DNA of 64,000 bases from positions 119,075-183,074 of the forward strand of contig NMRA01000364.1 in assembly GCA_002633005.1 (NCBI GenBank), read 5' to 3'. Below, piece by piece: positions 22,265 through 34,009 of the stretch; within the stretch, counting starts at the first letter, position 1; every line of letters starts with the position of its first letter. Source of the stretch: Phoronis australis (Eukaryota > Phoronida > Phoronidae). The notes below the pieces were generated by a model, which worked only from the letters and a program-made list of their open reading frames with translations, was not told the origin of the DNA and did not search any database. The translations under genes and the position numbers were made by a program.

Positions 22265-24617
22265 ATGGCTTCCGGAACTGGACAACCTTGCCCCAAATGT
22301 GGGAAGCCTGTGTTCTTTGGTAAGCATACGGAAGACGGCGCTGCTGAACACTTCTCCAGTACATATATTTGTCTTTGATCAGCTCTCATGTGTGTATACT
22401 TCGATATATCAGTTCTGTATATTGCAACTATATACAGAAATTCGTATTTAACAAAACCCAATGACCAATTTTCTAAGGTTTCTAGACTTTTGTATGGGGC
22501 TTCCGATTGATTTTAAAACGTCATTTGCGTGCCTTAATGTCACTTAGCGCTTGACATTAACCTCCAACTGAATACCACTGTATTTGTTCCTCATCTAAAT
22601 TCTACGAATTTGCTGTATTTCCATCTAAATGGGATTTAAGGTGTAATAAGTTTTGCAACAACAATAACGTGAGATAACAGTCAGACGTTTATTCACGTGG
22701 TAGTCATCATGTTTCCACTGCTAACCGCTAGGTGGTCTTAAAAAACAAAAGAACAACTCTCATAATATTAATATAACAAGGTTATAACAAATCGTCTCAA
22801 AATGCCTGTTACTCTAATTCCATGTCATATGCAGCGGAAAAGGTGACGGCTGGCGACAAAGACTGGCACAGACCATGTTTTCGCTGCGAGAGGTGTACCA
22901 GAGTTCTGTCGCCTGGTGATCAAAACGAGGTATTGTTCTTAGGGTTTGATCAAGGCGAAGCCTCTTTGCGTAAAAATTTATCGCATTAGCAAATTTTATA
23001 AATGCAAACCCACGATCTGTATTAAGCTTAAAGTGTAAATTGCAAGGTCCTAATAATACTTAATTTAATAAAACGTGAGAGGTATTGATATTTTGTTGTA
23101 TCGTGTTCTAATGAACATGAGATTTAGTGTTTCAAAAAAAATCGCGAAAAATTGCCCTTTGACCTTATGACATGGTGTGCGGAAATAAAAATATTATCCA
23201 CAATTCAAAACAGCACTCCATAACAACAGCGTTCAACACCTGATTCGAAGCACAGAAGACAACCCATTCCGTCCGAACGTATTACAGCTTCAGTAACTCC
23301 ATGAGTCATGGTAAAGTATAGATAATCGGCCTGCATGTTGCGTTACCAGGTAAAAGGCTGCGCTCAGCAGTTAACAAAGGAGTCAGATGTTATCAGACGC
23401 TCAGTACCGATATAACATTAAATTTTGACCCCTGTGAAAAAAATCACCCGGTCCACTTTTTCAACGTTGAAAAATGACCACAGGTCTCTTTAGTTTAGTT
23501 AGTTAGCACCAGTGGCCGATTAACGATAACTGGGGTCCTAGCTTGTGCTCACGTTTGGGCCTCCTCTTCCAAAATCCCTTGGTACATTTTAATTGTCAAA
23601 AGTCTCGCTCATTCAGTTATACGAGTGAAAATCGGTCCCAAATTTCCAGTTTCCTATGCACTGCGTTTTTATACAAAATTGATCGACTACAGGCATCCTG
23701 AGTGATTGCTAGTTTGAAAACTGGATTCGAAGATACGAGTATGTTTATTTATAAAACCGAGTCCCAGTTATCTGAAGGGTACCAAGATACCCGCCAAAAA
23801 TTCAACGCTAAACAGGGCTGTACTATGAAAATGGCGATACTTCCGTAGCTGGCAGAGACCAACTTTCTGGAATCCATTTACTTAAAACAACTTCAAGGAA
23901 CTACTGAATACTATTCGTGGTAATCACTACCCATTAGTCCTCAAAATTGCCGTCAAACCTGACCCGCTTTATTTTCTTCATTTTTGGGGGAGCCACAGCG
24001 AAGGATCTGAACTGTGGCCTTAGACCGGGAAGTGCTTGTAAGCAAATACGGCGGCGAATGATTTGGGCCTCGAGCATCACTTCCGGAGTTACGCATTCAT
24101 TAATCACTTGAATCTGTAGAAATTTGCTGAACATTAATTTTTTTTCTAGATTAACAGAACATCATATTTTAACCAAAAATGACACAAGGAACGGTTGTCT
24201 TTCCCAATGAGATTCATTTGAGTAAATCAAGCTGCCTACAGAAATCTATTCGTTCTCTCGAGATATTTTTTCGTGTTTTAGCATGATGGAGCTGCCTATT
24301 GCAGAAATTGCTATGCAGTTTTATACGGTCAGGGAGGTAAGTGAACCTACTCTGTATCTTCTTTTGTGTGTCGCAGGTTTTTCAAGATGTTAAATCCACG
24401 TGGCAGATCAGTTGCCATCAGCACATGTCATGATCAACAATAGTAGCTTCCGGTGTTACCGAGCAGCGTTTCGTGATGAAAATGGTGAATATCTTACCGG
24501 CAGAAATATGTATTTTCACGATTTTGAAGAATTTTCCCCCCTATTCTTTAAGGCTATGGTCGCGGGGTAACTCAAAGTCACATCTACGATGATGATCCTA
24601 ACCAACAGAGACAGTAG
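22265..24617 (+). CDS. CRIP: CRIP-like single-LIM protein, gene B (four exons, 89 residues)
   Basis: Exons: 22265-22319, 22835-22929, 24282-24336 and 24553-24617, with the same phases (1, 0, 1) and the same exon 2 length (95 bp) as gene A. The product starts MASGTGQPCPKCGKPVFF and has LIM ligands CPKC, HRPCFRCERC and YCRNC. The last pair is separated by two residues rather than three, a permitted LIM variant. The tail GYGRGVTQSHIY is followed by an acidic, Gln-rich end (DDDPNQQRQ), diverged from the usual GAESHTF. Last intron only 216 bp. AATAAA at 25171 is a plausible polyadenylation signal. A GTGAGC directly after the stop could be a donor for a 3' UTR intron. Confidence 0.92.
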
Positions 24618-24739
24618 GTGAGCAGAGGAAATCAACAACTATATTCGTAACTATACGCAGAAGTGCTATATTTAATGATGTTCTCTGAAATATATTGATG
24701 TGTTTCAACCCTTCAACATGCAGCATTGTTGACGTAGGG

Positions 24740-24841
24740 GGATATAACGTATTTATATATATATATTTTGAGAACCAGTTCGATGCCCGTTCAGTATTCA
24801 GTGCAGAAAATTGGTTCTCAAAATCCGGGCACGTTATATCC
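24740..24841. mobile_element. 102-bp hairpin element in the gene B 3' flank
   Basis: Outer arms GGATATAACGT (24740-24750) and ACGTTATATCC (24831-24841) are perfect inverses. Inner arms ATTTTGAGAACCAGTT (24765-24780) and AATTGGTTCTCAAAAT (24809-24824) pair with one mismatch. A short (AT)n stretch sits in one arm. This is consistent with a fold-back miniature transposon. If gene B ends at the AATAAA at 25171, the hairpin is in its 3' UTR. Confidence 0.7.
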
Positions 24842-25402
24842 GATCATTACCATCTATATTGTAGTATGAATATGATATACTTGTGTCTTTAATTCGGAGC
24901 ATTTGCCAGATAGTGCATTGAAAGTCTTCTTTCGTTTTCAGTTCGTATTTTTACATGAGAAAATACAACCGTATTTGGCATGTTATATTTGCAAATATAA
25001 TAATGCTTAGCTTTAAAGCGAGAGCGTTGTAAACGACAGTGATTTTTTCAGCAATGGTCCACCAACGCATTGCGGGACAGATGAAGGTTTGTCAAGTTCA
25101 AATAACATGTAACGTAATACCTTATGTAAACACCTAATTCCTTAGAAACTTTATATTCTACATTACTTGTAATAAACCCACATTGAGGTTCACAAGAAGT
25201 GTGTTTGTTCGTTTGCCTTCAATTTGTACCGCTGGGCATTCGCTGCCATTTTGACATTGTATTTCCCATATGAGAGCTGGCCAACTGATTAGAAACATTA
25301 CGTTTGATAAAAAATACCAAGCTAGTTTTACAAGACACTTGGAAATAATCTAAATGAATTATAATTAGCTTCTATAGAAATTCCACAACTCAGCTTACTT
25401 CT

Positions 25403-25650
25403 GTGGTAGAGGACGCAGTGTGGCCTGGCGTGATAGCTGCCCGCTTTCTTTACTCTAGATAGTGGGTTCGGGTCTCGCTGGGCAACACTGCTAGACCCTT
25501 GAGTCAGGTTTCTAGCTCCTCAGATCGGTTTCAATTATATATTAATAAAGAACAAAAATGGTTCCGGATGATCAGTACCATGGGCCCACACTGCGCGGAC
25601 TGCGCACGTTTCTGTGGTACAACGTGCACCAGACCACCTGCAATTATTAC
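25403..25650 (+). mobile_element. SINE-like repeat with tRNA-like head, copy 2
   Basis: The head has an A-box-like segment (TGGCGTGATAGCTG) and a B-box-like GGGTTCGGGTCTC. It is followed by the body shared with 4150-4388 (ATATATTAATAAAGAACAAAAATGGTTCC and the CACCAGACCACCTGCAATTATT end; read here in separate short pieces). This copy has the better-preserved promoter-like head of the two. Confidence 0.65.
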
Positions 25651-25894
25651 TTTTGTGATATATGTATAACTTTTAAAAGCAGCAAAACCTATCCTTTTAA
25701 TGGAAGTGATGTGCATAACCTGTGTTCGTGCAGAATATGAATAAATATACTTTGACGTTTATACTATTATTACCTAGGAGTTTTACATCTAACATGCCCT
25801 TGGCAATACACAGATGTACTTAATCACGTAGAAAATATGTGACCCTTTAACCCATGGCCATTACTCTGGGAACTTGCGAATCGTTTACGTTCTA

Positions 25895-26175
25895 CGAGCT
25901 CCACGACCATCATCATGATCTTCATGATCACCATCACTACCGTTATAGTCACCACCGCCATTATGGTCGTCTTCGTCGCTATCGTTACCATCACCATCAT
26001 CACCAGTCATTATCTTCATCATCAACATCGATCATCATCATCACCATTATTACAACCGCAGCCACCGCCATCACCATTGCCATCATCATTGCCACCACTA
26101 CCAACTTCATCATCATCATCACCGCCACCACCATGCACTGTCACCATCTTTGTCATCGTGATTGTTGTCGTCACA
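25895..26175. repeat. Interrupted CAT/CAC trinucleotide microsatellite
   Basis: About 280 bp of imperfect (CATCAC), (CACCAT) and (ATCATC) arrays. The open frames across it encode His-, Thr-, Ile- or Ser-rich runs that simply reflect the repeat. The complementary composition (GTG/GAT) recurs at 45825-46410. Confidence 0.85.
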
Positions 26176-26965
26176 TAGGCAGTAATAGTTTACCTTTCAG
26201 TGCATTCCCAACTTTGATGAAAGCTGTTCACTTGTGCTGTTTTCTCGTTCCCATTGACAGTTTTGAATCTGCATGGTTTATTAGTACTTATGAACTTGGG
26301 GTTTATTCTACCTGAAGCAGGTGCATAACTATTAAAATAATTCCTAGACTGGAGCATACAATAAGTGGGCGACTTGTCTTGAGCGGACGCTAGTGTTCAG
26401 TGGCTTACTATTTTAGACACAATTGCAAGTTCGCTTAATTTTCTTGAATTCTCAATAATGTTAATATTTCGAAGAATCGTTGTATTTTCCAGTTTAACAC
26501 ATTGCTGTGCCTGTTACAAATTTCCTTACTAATTGGCAAATTTTGACGAGGTTAGCAACAAGTTTCGTGCCTGGTGCAATGAAACAGAAAACTAAATAAT
26601 TAAAACATGCACTAGCTTTTCGCCTTTATCACATCTACTCGCACAAGTTTATGTCTACTGCTGTATTTTGCACAAACTTCGTGCACTGACAAATTATAAA
26701 CTATCAGACGATAGCCACAGATGCAATCCTATACGTTACTCTGTCTAGTATGAAGTCCTGACGAAAACAATTTTTTTGATGGTGCAGTACAAGGTTGGAC
26801 TTTATCCAAATTTGTTGACCTCAAATGAGAAATTATTGAGAGCTGTGTTCAGAAACCTAGCTCTTGATGACTTCCAGCGTTACGCTCACTAAATTCCGCA
26901 CTGACGAGTTATTTTCGACTAAGGTCACGCGTGAATATAATATCATGAGCCTCATTAAGGAAAAC

Positions 26966-27030
26966 GTATTACGGTGGCCCAAAGATGACATCGCACGTTT
27001 CTTTCTTAATTATATCGGTATCTCGAGATC
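26966..27030 (+). repeat. Repeat related to 27848-27930 in inverted orientation (left)
   Basis: The segment runs from GGTGGCCCAAAGATGACATC through CTTAATTATATCGGTATCTCGAGATCC. It matches the reverse complement of 27848-27930 over about 60 bp with few differences. With that copy it brackets about 0.9 kb that includes the integrase relic. Confidence 0.65.
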
Positions 27031-27089
27031 CCGTCTTAATTTTCCTTAGTGTGTCGCTGTTCGTAAACAGTCTTCTGGCGTGTCGCATT

Positions 27090-27436
27090 GCCACAGCATC
27101 CGAATCGATAGCAGAAAGAATGATTCGCAGTTTTTTTCGTTTCACCACTAAGCCATTAGTAACACATTTGTGGTGCATTTGTGCTGCCCTGGCATCGATA
27201 GTTGTCGGTCTATGAAACCAATCATATCATCAATGTCTGAATTATTGTCACAAACGCGAGAGCCCTAGTCTTGACAACAAACGCCGAAGGTGCCTAACGC
27301 TAATAATGATACCAAAGCGATACCTGAGCATGTCTAAAGTTTCTTTTTGTGACATCTCTAACTTGAAAAGATGTCTAACAGTTTCATCTCTATCCAAATT
27401 AGAATATTCTTGGTAACAGGAAACAAGGCTTCTCAT
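27090..27436 (-). pseudogene. Integrase-like transposable-element relic, frameshifted
   Basis: Read on the minus strand, 27436-27250 encodes a helix-turn-helix-like segment (MSQKETLDMLRYRFGIIIS then RHLRRLLSRLGLSR). It is followed in another frame by DIDDMIGFIDRQLSMPGQHK, and after a return to the first frame by KLRIILSAIDSDAVAMRHAR. This order resembles the N-terminal part of the rve-type integrases found as multicopy genes in many aquatic animals. At least two frame changes and several stops interrupt it, and no catalytic D,D,E core was found. The family assignment is from motif memory only. Confidence 0.5.
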
Positions 27437-27847
27437 ATGAGAACTATTTTATAACAGTAAGAGACCTAATTCTATTTTAGTTTTTCAGCCAACAAAACTA
27501 GTTGTACTGCAGTTTTAGCGGAAAGAGTATCCCATTTACATAAGACACGTCAATCTGTTGTGGCGCTATAAGTTCTGTCCTTTTCTTAGATCATGTTTAA
27601 TCTGGACTGTTAACAGATGGAAGTTCTTAACATAAGCGTTGTCATTGATGTTTTGTTACTATGATGCGTCCTGATAGCTCTTTTGATGCGTGGGACAAGA
27701 TTGTGGTATGAGACATCAAAAAATGTAAATGTCGAAAAATCTCGTTGTTTTTATTAATACAGTAGTATAGAGTATTCGTAATGGAAACCACGATTTGTAT
27801 GTGGAGACCGGTGGGGATTTGAAAACAGTCTGTGTTGATGGAATTGA

Positions 27848-27930
27848 GGTCCCGAGATCATTACGTCGGATCTCAAGATGCTGAGATAATTAAAAAAGAA
27901 ACGCGCGATGTCATCCTCGGGCCACCATAC
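27848..27930 (-). repeat. Repeat related to 26966-27030 in inverted orientation (right)
   Basis: This is the inverted partner of 26966-27030, containing GATAATTAAAAAAGAAACGC then GCGATGTCATCCTCGGGCC. In coding frames both copies spell a similar IIKKETxDVIxGPP string on opposite strands, which shows they are homologous. It ends about 100 bp before the start codon of CRIP-like gene C, so it may contribute to that gene's 5' UTR or promoter. Confidence 0.65.
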
Positions 27931-28033
27931 TACGAAACGAGTCTCATCTCAGCATCACTTTTACCGCGGCCAGTGGGTTGGAGGAGCTGCCAGGAGACCA
28001 CTCGGTTCGTGGTGGGAACACAAAAGGATAAAC

Positions 28034-31000
28034 ATGTCTAGTACGCCGAAGTGCCCCGTGTGCGAAAAGCCAGTGTACATTAGTAAGTACCATGTGCAGG
28101 ACGACATATTTGAATCGGTAAAATTTAGAATCATATAGCATTTCGTGTGTGTAGCATGCCCCGGGTGACTCAACAAGATTTTTGCCTGTAGCTGGGAAAT
28201 TAGGATGACCACCTATTTTAAGAGTGGACTCAAAAGAGGGCCATTTGTAGAGAGCTTCTATGAAAAAGAGGCCCTGTCGAAGTTTTTCTACTGAACCACC
28301 TCCTTTTTGTTGGGGTTAATTCCATGAAGCTGGCTTTTATGTTCAGACGTGTTTATGAAGACACGTGACATTGGCAACGTAAGGGCACCCTTTCTTAGGA
28401 AAACTTGTCGTGATCAAATCGCCCTTCTGAGCGACACGTCCAATATAGTTTTAAGATAGTACCCCCTGATAGCGCATGAACAATAGGTGCAACATGCTTG
28501 GTACGGAGCGTGCCATATGAGCTGTGGGCAGTTAACAGACCTAGTTGAATATAAGGCTTGTGTGTGTTTCTGTAAAAATCGGTACTTGCCAATGATTATA
28601 TCAAATCTATTTTGTCATGGCATGGTGAAAAGTTTTCAACAGGTTTACGGTGCTACTGTGCTACCACCAACGTTACATAAATGGTTGTAAGCTACAAATA
28701 AGGACCCGGACGTCATTGCCTCAGCATTGGTATGTTATGCTCTGTGCCCCATGACGCATCCAACCTTCATACAATATACTGCATATGTTTGAAAATCGTC
28801 ACGGAGCTTGACCTGAATGCATATTTCATTCATCAGTGGCTTTCTAGTGCGATCCCCAGCACGTCTATCTGTGCTTGATCGAACCTGTTTAGCAGTGCGC
28901 CACGTTTCCTTGAAAAGGTTCGAACACGAACTAACTGGCAAATCAAAATAATCTCGTGTCAATTAACTTGGAAATCTGAGTTACAACGTCTTGCGGAAAT
29001 TCAACCATTTTAATGGTAGTCTCTCTTACTCTCTTTCAGTTGGCCTATTCAAGCTTTCAATAACACGAGTGTAAAAAACAGTATTGATTTCAACATGTAA
29101 TCTTCCCTAAAGGGTAGTGAAGACTGAGCGAATGAAACCTTACCCATCTTGTTAATTATCTATCCCCGTGTAGTGTAACTGCCAGTATTCCCATTTGACG
29201 TGTTTTATACAGTCGAGCGATTTTTTCTCTTGAATTTCTCTCAATTAGATAGCTAACAACTATTTTGGAACGCCTTTTTAAAGTTACATAGATAATAACA
29301 ACTTACAGGGTCTCGTAATTTGAGGACCAGTTTCCTACATTGAACACAACGAAAAACTAATTAGGCCTTTTACTTTAATGAAATTGATCTCAAAATATTC
29401 CCGGTCGTGACGTGACCCTGTAACCGTTACCACCACGAACATAGACACCATCAGTGACTCTAAATCTCTTCATAGAGTTTACTGAGGTTGGCCAACGCTA
29501 AAATTGCGAACTCAAAAATGGCGCGTAATATACAAATGTACACATACTATTAGACTGTGACCTGACTTGCCAGCAACGATTCAACATCGATAAACGTGGT
29601 CAAGTTTTTAACCCCAGCACTTCGATTTAGAATTCAATACTGACAGCTGAACAGCGGTGAAATGCTCCTTCAACAGATCAAGCTGCAGTTATTTTCATAC
29701 ATAAGTTGTAACTGGAAAAAAGAAAATTTAGTTAAGTGAGTTATTTTCGCACCTCTCGGGCTCACATAGCCCGCATCATGCAGTGGCATTCCCGAGCACA
29801 ACGTCATGGCAGTATCTGGACACGGTTCGGTGATTTGTGGTGGATCGTTTTCGCCACAAAACTCGTTCTTAAAAACATTTGGCATCTTACACGCCATTCT
29901 GTATTCAGCATGATCGCAATATGCTGTATTGGTGAATTGTAACCCGTTTGGCCAAATAATTACATTGGTATTGGATTAGCTTGCAAATTCCAGTTGATGC
30001 GATTGATTCCTCTAATTTGTTTAGTAGCATTCTCGTATTATGAATTTTTTGAAAGAATTAACTTGCGAAAAGCCAGGCTGTAGCTCAACTAAAAGTACAA
30101 AAAGGTTAATTCCTAATTCAAAAATCTAAGGTCTGCAGTGGGGTCAGACTGGGATATAGAAAAAGTTAGCATCCATCCAGCCTTAAACTCCGCGAAATAT
30201 TTTCACATCCGGGATTTCAATGAAAGCGAAAAATTTTAATGTGATTAGTAGGTCTAACTAACGGGATATTCTTTGTTTCATTTTCAGATGACAAACACGT
30301 CGATTCGCTGAAAATGAAATGGCATAGAGGCTGCTTGCGATGCGTTAAGTGTTCGCGATATCTGAAAGGCGGCGAACACCAGATGGTAATTAAATGCTCG
30401 AGAAACATGTTTTCTTTCTCCGTGCTTGCATGCTAAACGTCACCGTGGTTAATCTAAAAAAACACTCAGGCCTATTAAGAGTGCTCCACATGTCGACTTG
30501 GAAAACAAAACAGCGAGAACATTCTGTTCGTTCATAATTGGTTTCTTGTAAACGCCCGCAAGCAGTTTTGGCATACGTCACAAAATTCGAACTCTACTGG
30601 TGCGAAGTCGAGGACTGAATACAACAACTTTCCTGGAATACACATTCCTGAAACGCGTTTTTTGAATGAGGCTTGAAATATCTAACTTGTGTCTTTCTCA
30701 CGCACTCCCTTCTCAAAATAGGAATCTAATACTTCTCAACTAGAACAGAGGAAATTTTCATATTTCACGATTTAAAATGGCTTGGAATCTGTTTTACTCG
30801 AGCTAATGGCTGATGGCCGCCAAAACAAAATTAGTCAGTTACGTATGATCTGCAGCTGGTTGTTAATTAAAAAGTCATCATTGTACCTGATGCAAAACAC
30901 CAACGAGGAAATGTAACAGTGATGTGAAAGAGTTTAACATGTAAACGCTTAAACTGCGTCTCGATTCTACGTAAAAATGGCTCCTCGCAACGAACAGTAA

Positions 31001-33916
31001 AATTTGCTGGTATCGAATTTAACGATGATGGAGAGATTAAAAAACAGGAATATATTGTAAAAACTCTTTGTTTGCTTTCGTGTTCATCCAAAGAACGTCT
31101 AAATTAAGGCTCTGCGAAAACACCAATTTATCAATGCCACAAAACTGGCAGAGAAAATGATGTGAGTAACATTTAAGAAAACATTCTCGTTATCGGAGTA
31201 GATTAGTGCCTTGCCATCTTCATGTGCTTCAAAGCAATTTCACAGCTGAGCCTCTAAGCTAGATACAATTTCATAGTCCAAATCAGAATCATATGGAACA
31301 TTGGGTAATTGTTGCATATCTCGTTGTAATTCTTAAAGGTATATTGAGTGCTGCTTTTGTATTATGACTAATTTCTTTGGGACGTAACGTTCACGGAAAA
31401 ATCTCATTAAGGAAGCTGGTGTGATCACTTGCTACACATGGCGGCAGCTCGCGCTATCTTCTGCTTTCTAGAAGTTCCTCGTATATACGCAACGCTGCGC
31501 GCCAGTTGCGAGTTTCCAAGCTTGGCAGAAAAACGGGGCAGTGTCTAACTCCGCACGTTAGACTAGCAGTGAGGTTTTACAAGACTGGCGGGCTCCGCTG
31601 TACAGTAAAAGGTTACTGCCAAGATATGTCAAACGAAGTGGGACAAAATCCACATTGCTTTTTATCTCACAATTTAAGGTCTATTGCCGAGTGTTGCCGT
31701 TGCGTCACAAAACTAGAGTCGTGAAATAAAGCAAGCTTAGCGGAAATAAACCTCTCGCTTCTTCGAAGAACTTTTGATTTCACACACAGCTACAAAATTA
31801 TCATTGCTCGAGACGATGGTCGGCGAATGAAATAACGCGCCAAGACAAGTCGTCTTGTGTAGACTTGTCCAAAGCAATAACGAACTGGTAGTTCTTTGTA
31901 GACCAGAAATCACATCTAGTCTTACTAAGGGGCAATATGAGACCAATTTCATAACGATGGGTGGTCTGAATCAAAAAGTTAACTTTTGAGAATGGAAGCC
32001 AGGTTTGATAAACGCTTTAACACTTTTTGTTTTGCTGTGATTATGCGGTGGCCGAAATGAGGGGCTGATTTTAGCTACTAAACCGAGCAAGTCGAGACAA
32101 AAATTTGTACGTATAGTAATATTAGCTAAACCTGACATACATGACCTGGAATGTGCTAAAACACGACTCGTTAATAACACCGAGTACGTAATTTTATCGT
32201 CTGCAAAAACACTAATACCAACAACCAAACGCGTGCCAACAAAACAATGCCGGAATTCCATGAAGGTGACAAGGTTGTGATTGTCAAATTGGTACGTGTC
32301 GCAACTGTAGGTACTCCCAGTCGGAAGCACATGCAAACAACTTCTTAAACGGGCCCATCTTCGGCGGCGAATTCCATATCCACGTTCATTCAAACGGAGA
32401 CGCACCACAACTCAAGAAACGCCGAGACTGTCTAGCTGTGTTGTCTCAAGGTCAATTCAGTGCTCACGCGCGGGGAAGAAAGGTTGACTGTTTATTTATA
32501 AATAACAGTCAACATAAGCATTTATAAACATTTATTACGTTTTATTATTACAGTTTCAAAGGCTATTTATTAGTTCTAAACTGAACATTTGTTACGAAAT
32601 CTGACTGCAATTCCTACAATTGTTAAATTTAAAATAAAACTTTAAATAATAAGTAATTGCCACTTTACTTTACATTTCGCAAGGGTGTTTTTTACAAAAG
32701 TCATGTGGTTTAAAGTTTAAGACAAGTCGAGGTTTTCGGTAAAAGAAAAAATAGATCGTTTTTACGTTTCATGTGAGAAAACAAATCCGGGCAGAGGGAT
32801 TTTGACGAAATTTCCAAGAGGTTTTTCCATGTCAAAAACCGGAGGCGAGTGTAGGACTCTCTATATTTGCACATTATAACAGTGTACACGTCCGAAAAAC
32901 ACGAATGTTGTATCGAATGAGCGTGTAATAAACCGTTTCATTCTTATTTCATCTTATTTTGAAATTGATAATTTTTGGACGCGCCGAAGCAGCACTCAAT
33001 ATAACTTGAACACGAATGTACAAAACAAGTACGGGACATTACAAACCGGGAACTTTTTGACACGGCAGTAGTACAGTTTTGTTTGATTTAATGTATAGTC
33101 AGATAAAACATCGAAAAGCAATTTTGTTTGTAAAACCAAAGGTGAGCTTTACTACATGATTAAAGCTCCGTTTGCTGACATGGTTTCACTGTAATGGATA
33201 CTCTTTCCTCATCAGTGTTTTCCGTTGATTTACTTCGGGGTGTAAACTGTTGATGTTTATCGTTTTTAGCCTTCTCCAGACTAGTATGTTCATGAGTGTT
33301 GTTTCTTGCTTTCAGTGGGAAGGGAAACCATATTGCAACAACCCATGTTATGTTCAAGTAGCACATCCTACAGGTACGTAGGCAGAGACGTAAACAGTTG
33401 TTTCTAAACAGCATTAGTCACTTTTGAAATTAGAGATGTTTACTGTTTGGTAAGTGTACGTATACATTGAGATTAAGATTCTTGGCGTCTGCGAAATACT
33501 AGTCTGCTTCCGTATAAGATTAGCTACTTTCACTTGATCTTCTGTGTTAGTGATTCAGGGGTACTGACAACCCATCCATGTAGACAATCCATTTTTCAAT
33601 TAAATTTCACAAACTTATACGCCAACCGGCGGATTCATAGGCGTCTCTCGCACGCCAACATTAGAATGTACAGTTGTGGCCATTTTACGTGCCTCTAAAA
33701 AACTTTAATATTTGCACATGCGCGGAATGAGAAGTTACATGCTAATCGGTCATGTATCCGTTAGAATTTTTGGTGAAATTAATTCAGCGGGAATTTTATG
33801 CGTAACGGAGGAGACACGTATTGTGGAATTAACCAAATCCAATTAACGTTTGTTTCTTTTCTTTTCTAGGTTCTGGTGCCCATAATTTTGGAGTGGTAAG
33901 CGATACTTGTTTATAA
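28034..33916 (+). CDS. Diverged CRIP-like single-LIM protein, gene C (four exons, about 83 residues)
   Basis: Exons: 28034-28082, 30288-30385, 33316-33373 and 33870-33916, phases 1, 0, 1 as in genes A and B. The product begins MSSTPKCPVCEKPVYI. LIM ligands are CPVC, HRGCLRCVKC and YCNNPC, so all eight are present. Exon 2 is three bases longer than in A and B (98 bp) and ends GGEHQM. The tail is GSGAHNFGVV rather than [12 protein letters not shown]. Reading on from the last exon gives SDTCL and a TAA at 33914-33916. However, GTAAGC at 33896 is a good donor at the exact position where gene D has GTGAGT, so a further short exon is possible. Intron 3 ends just before a higher-order tandem repeat. 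Closest relative in the window is gene D. Confidence 0.85.
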
Positions 33917-34009
33917 TTATCGACATTTCCAAAAACCTACGTAAGGTAAACGGGAAGGACAGTGTACGCTTAAAGAAACTCATAAAATATTGATTGAAAT
34001 CATTTTATG

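Larger units (their letters stand above)
24618..28033. other. Spacer between CRIP genes B and C
   Basis: Contents are the gene B 3' UTR with a hairpin element (24740-24841), a SINE-like copy (25403-25650), a CAT/CAC-rich microsatellite (25895-26175), an integrase-like relic (27090-27436) and an inverted pair of related sequences at its two sides (26966-27030 and 27848-27930). No LIM exon or other gene was recognised. Confidence 0.5.

Noticed and set aside
25854-26315. 153-codon His/Thr/Ile-rich frame
   Set aside because: Composition is entirely the CAT/CAC microsatellite in different frames.
31971-32408. 145-codon minus-strand frame
   Set aside because: Inside an intron of gene C; no recognisable motif, no splice or promoter support. 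Could be chance.
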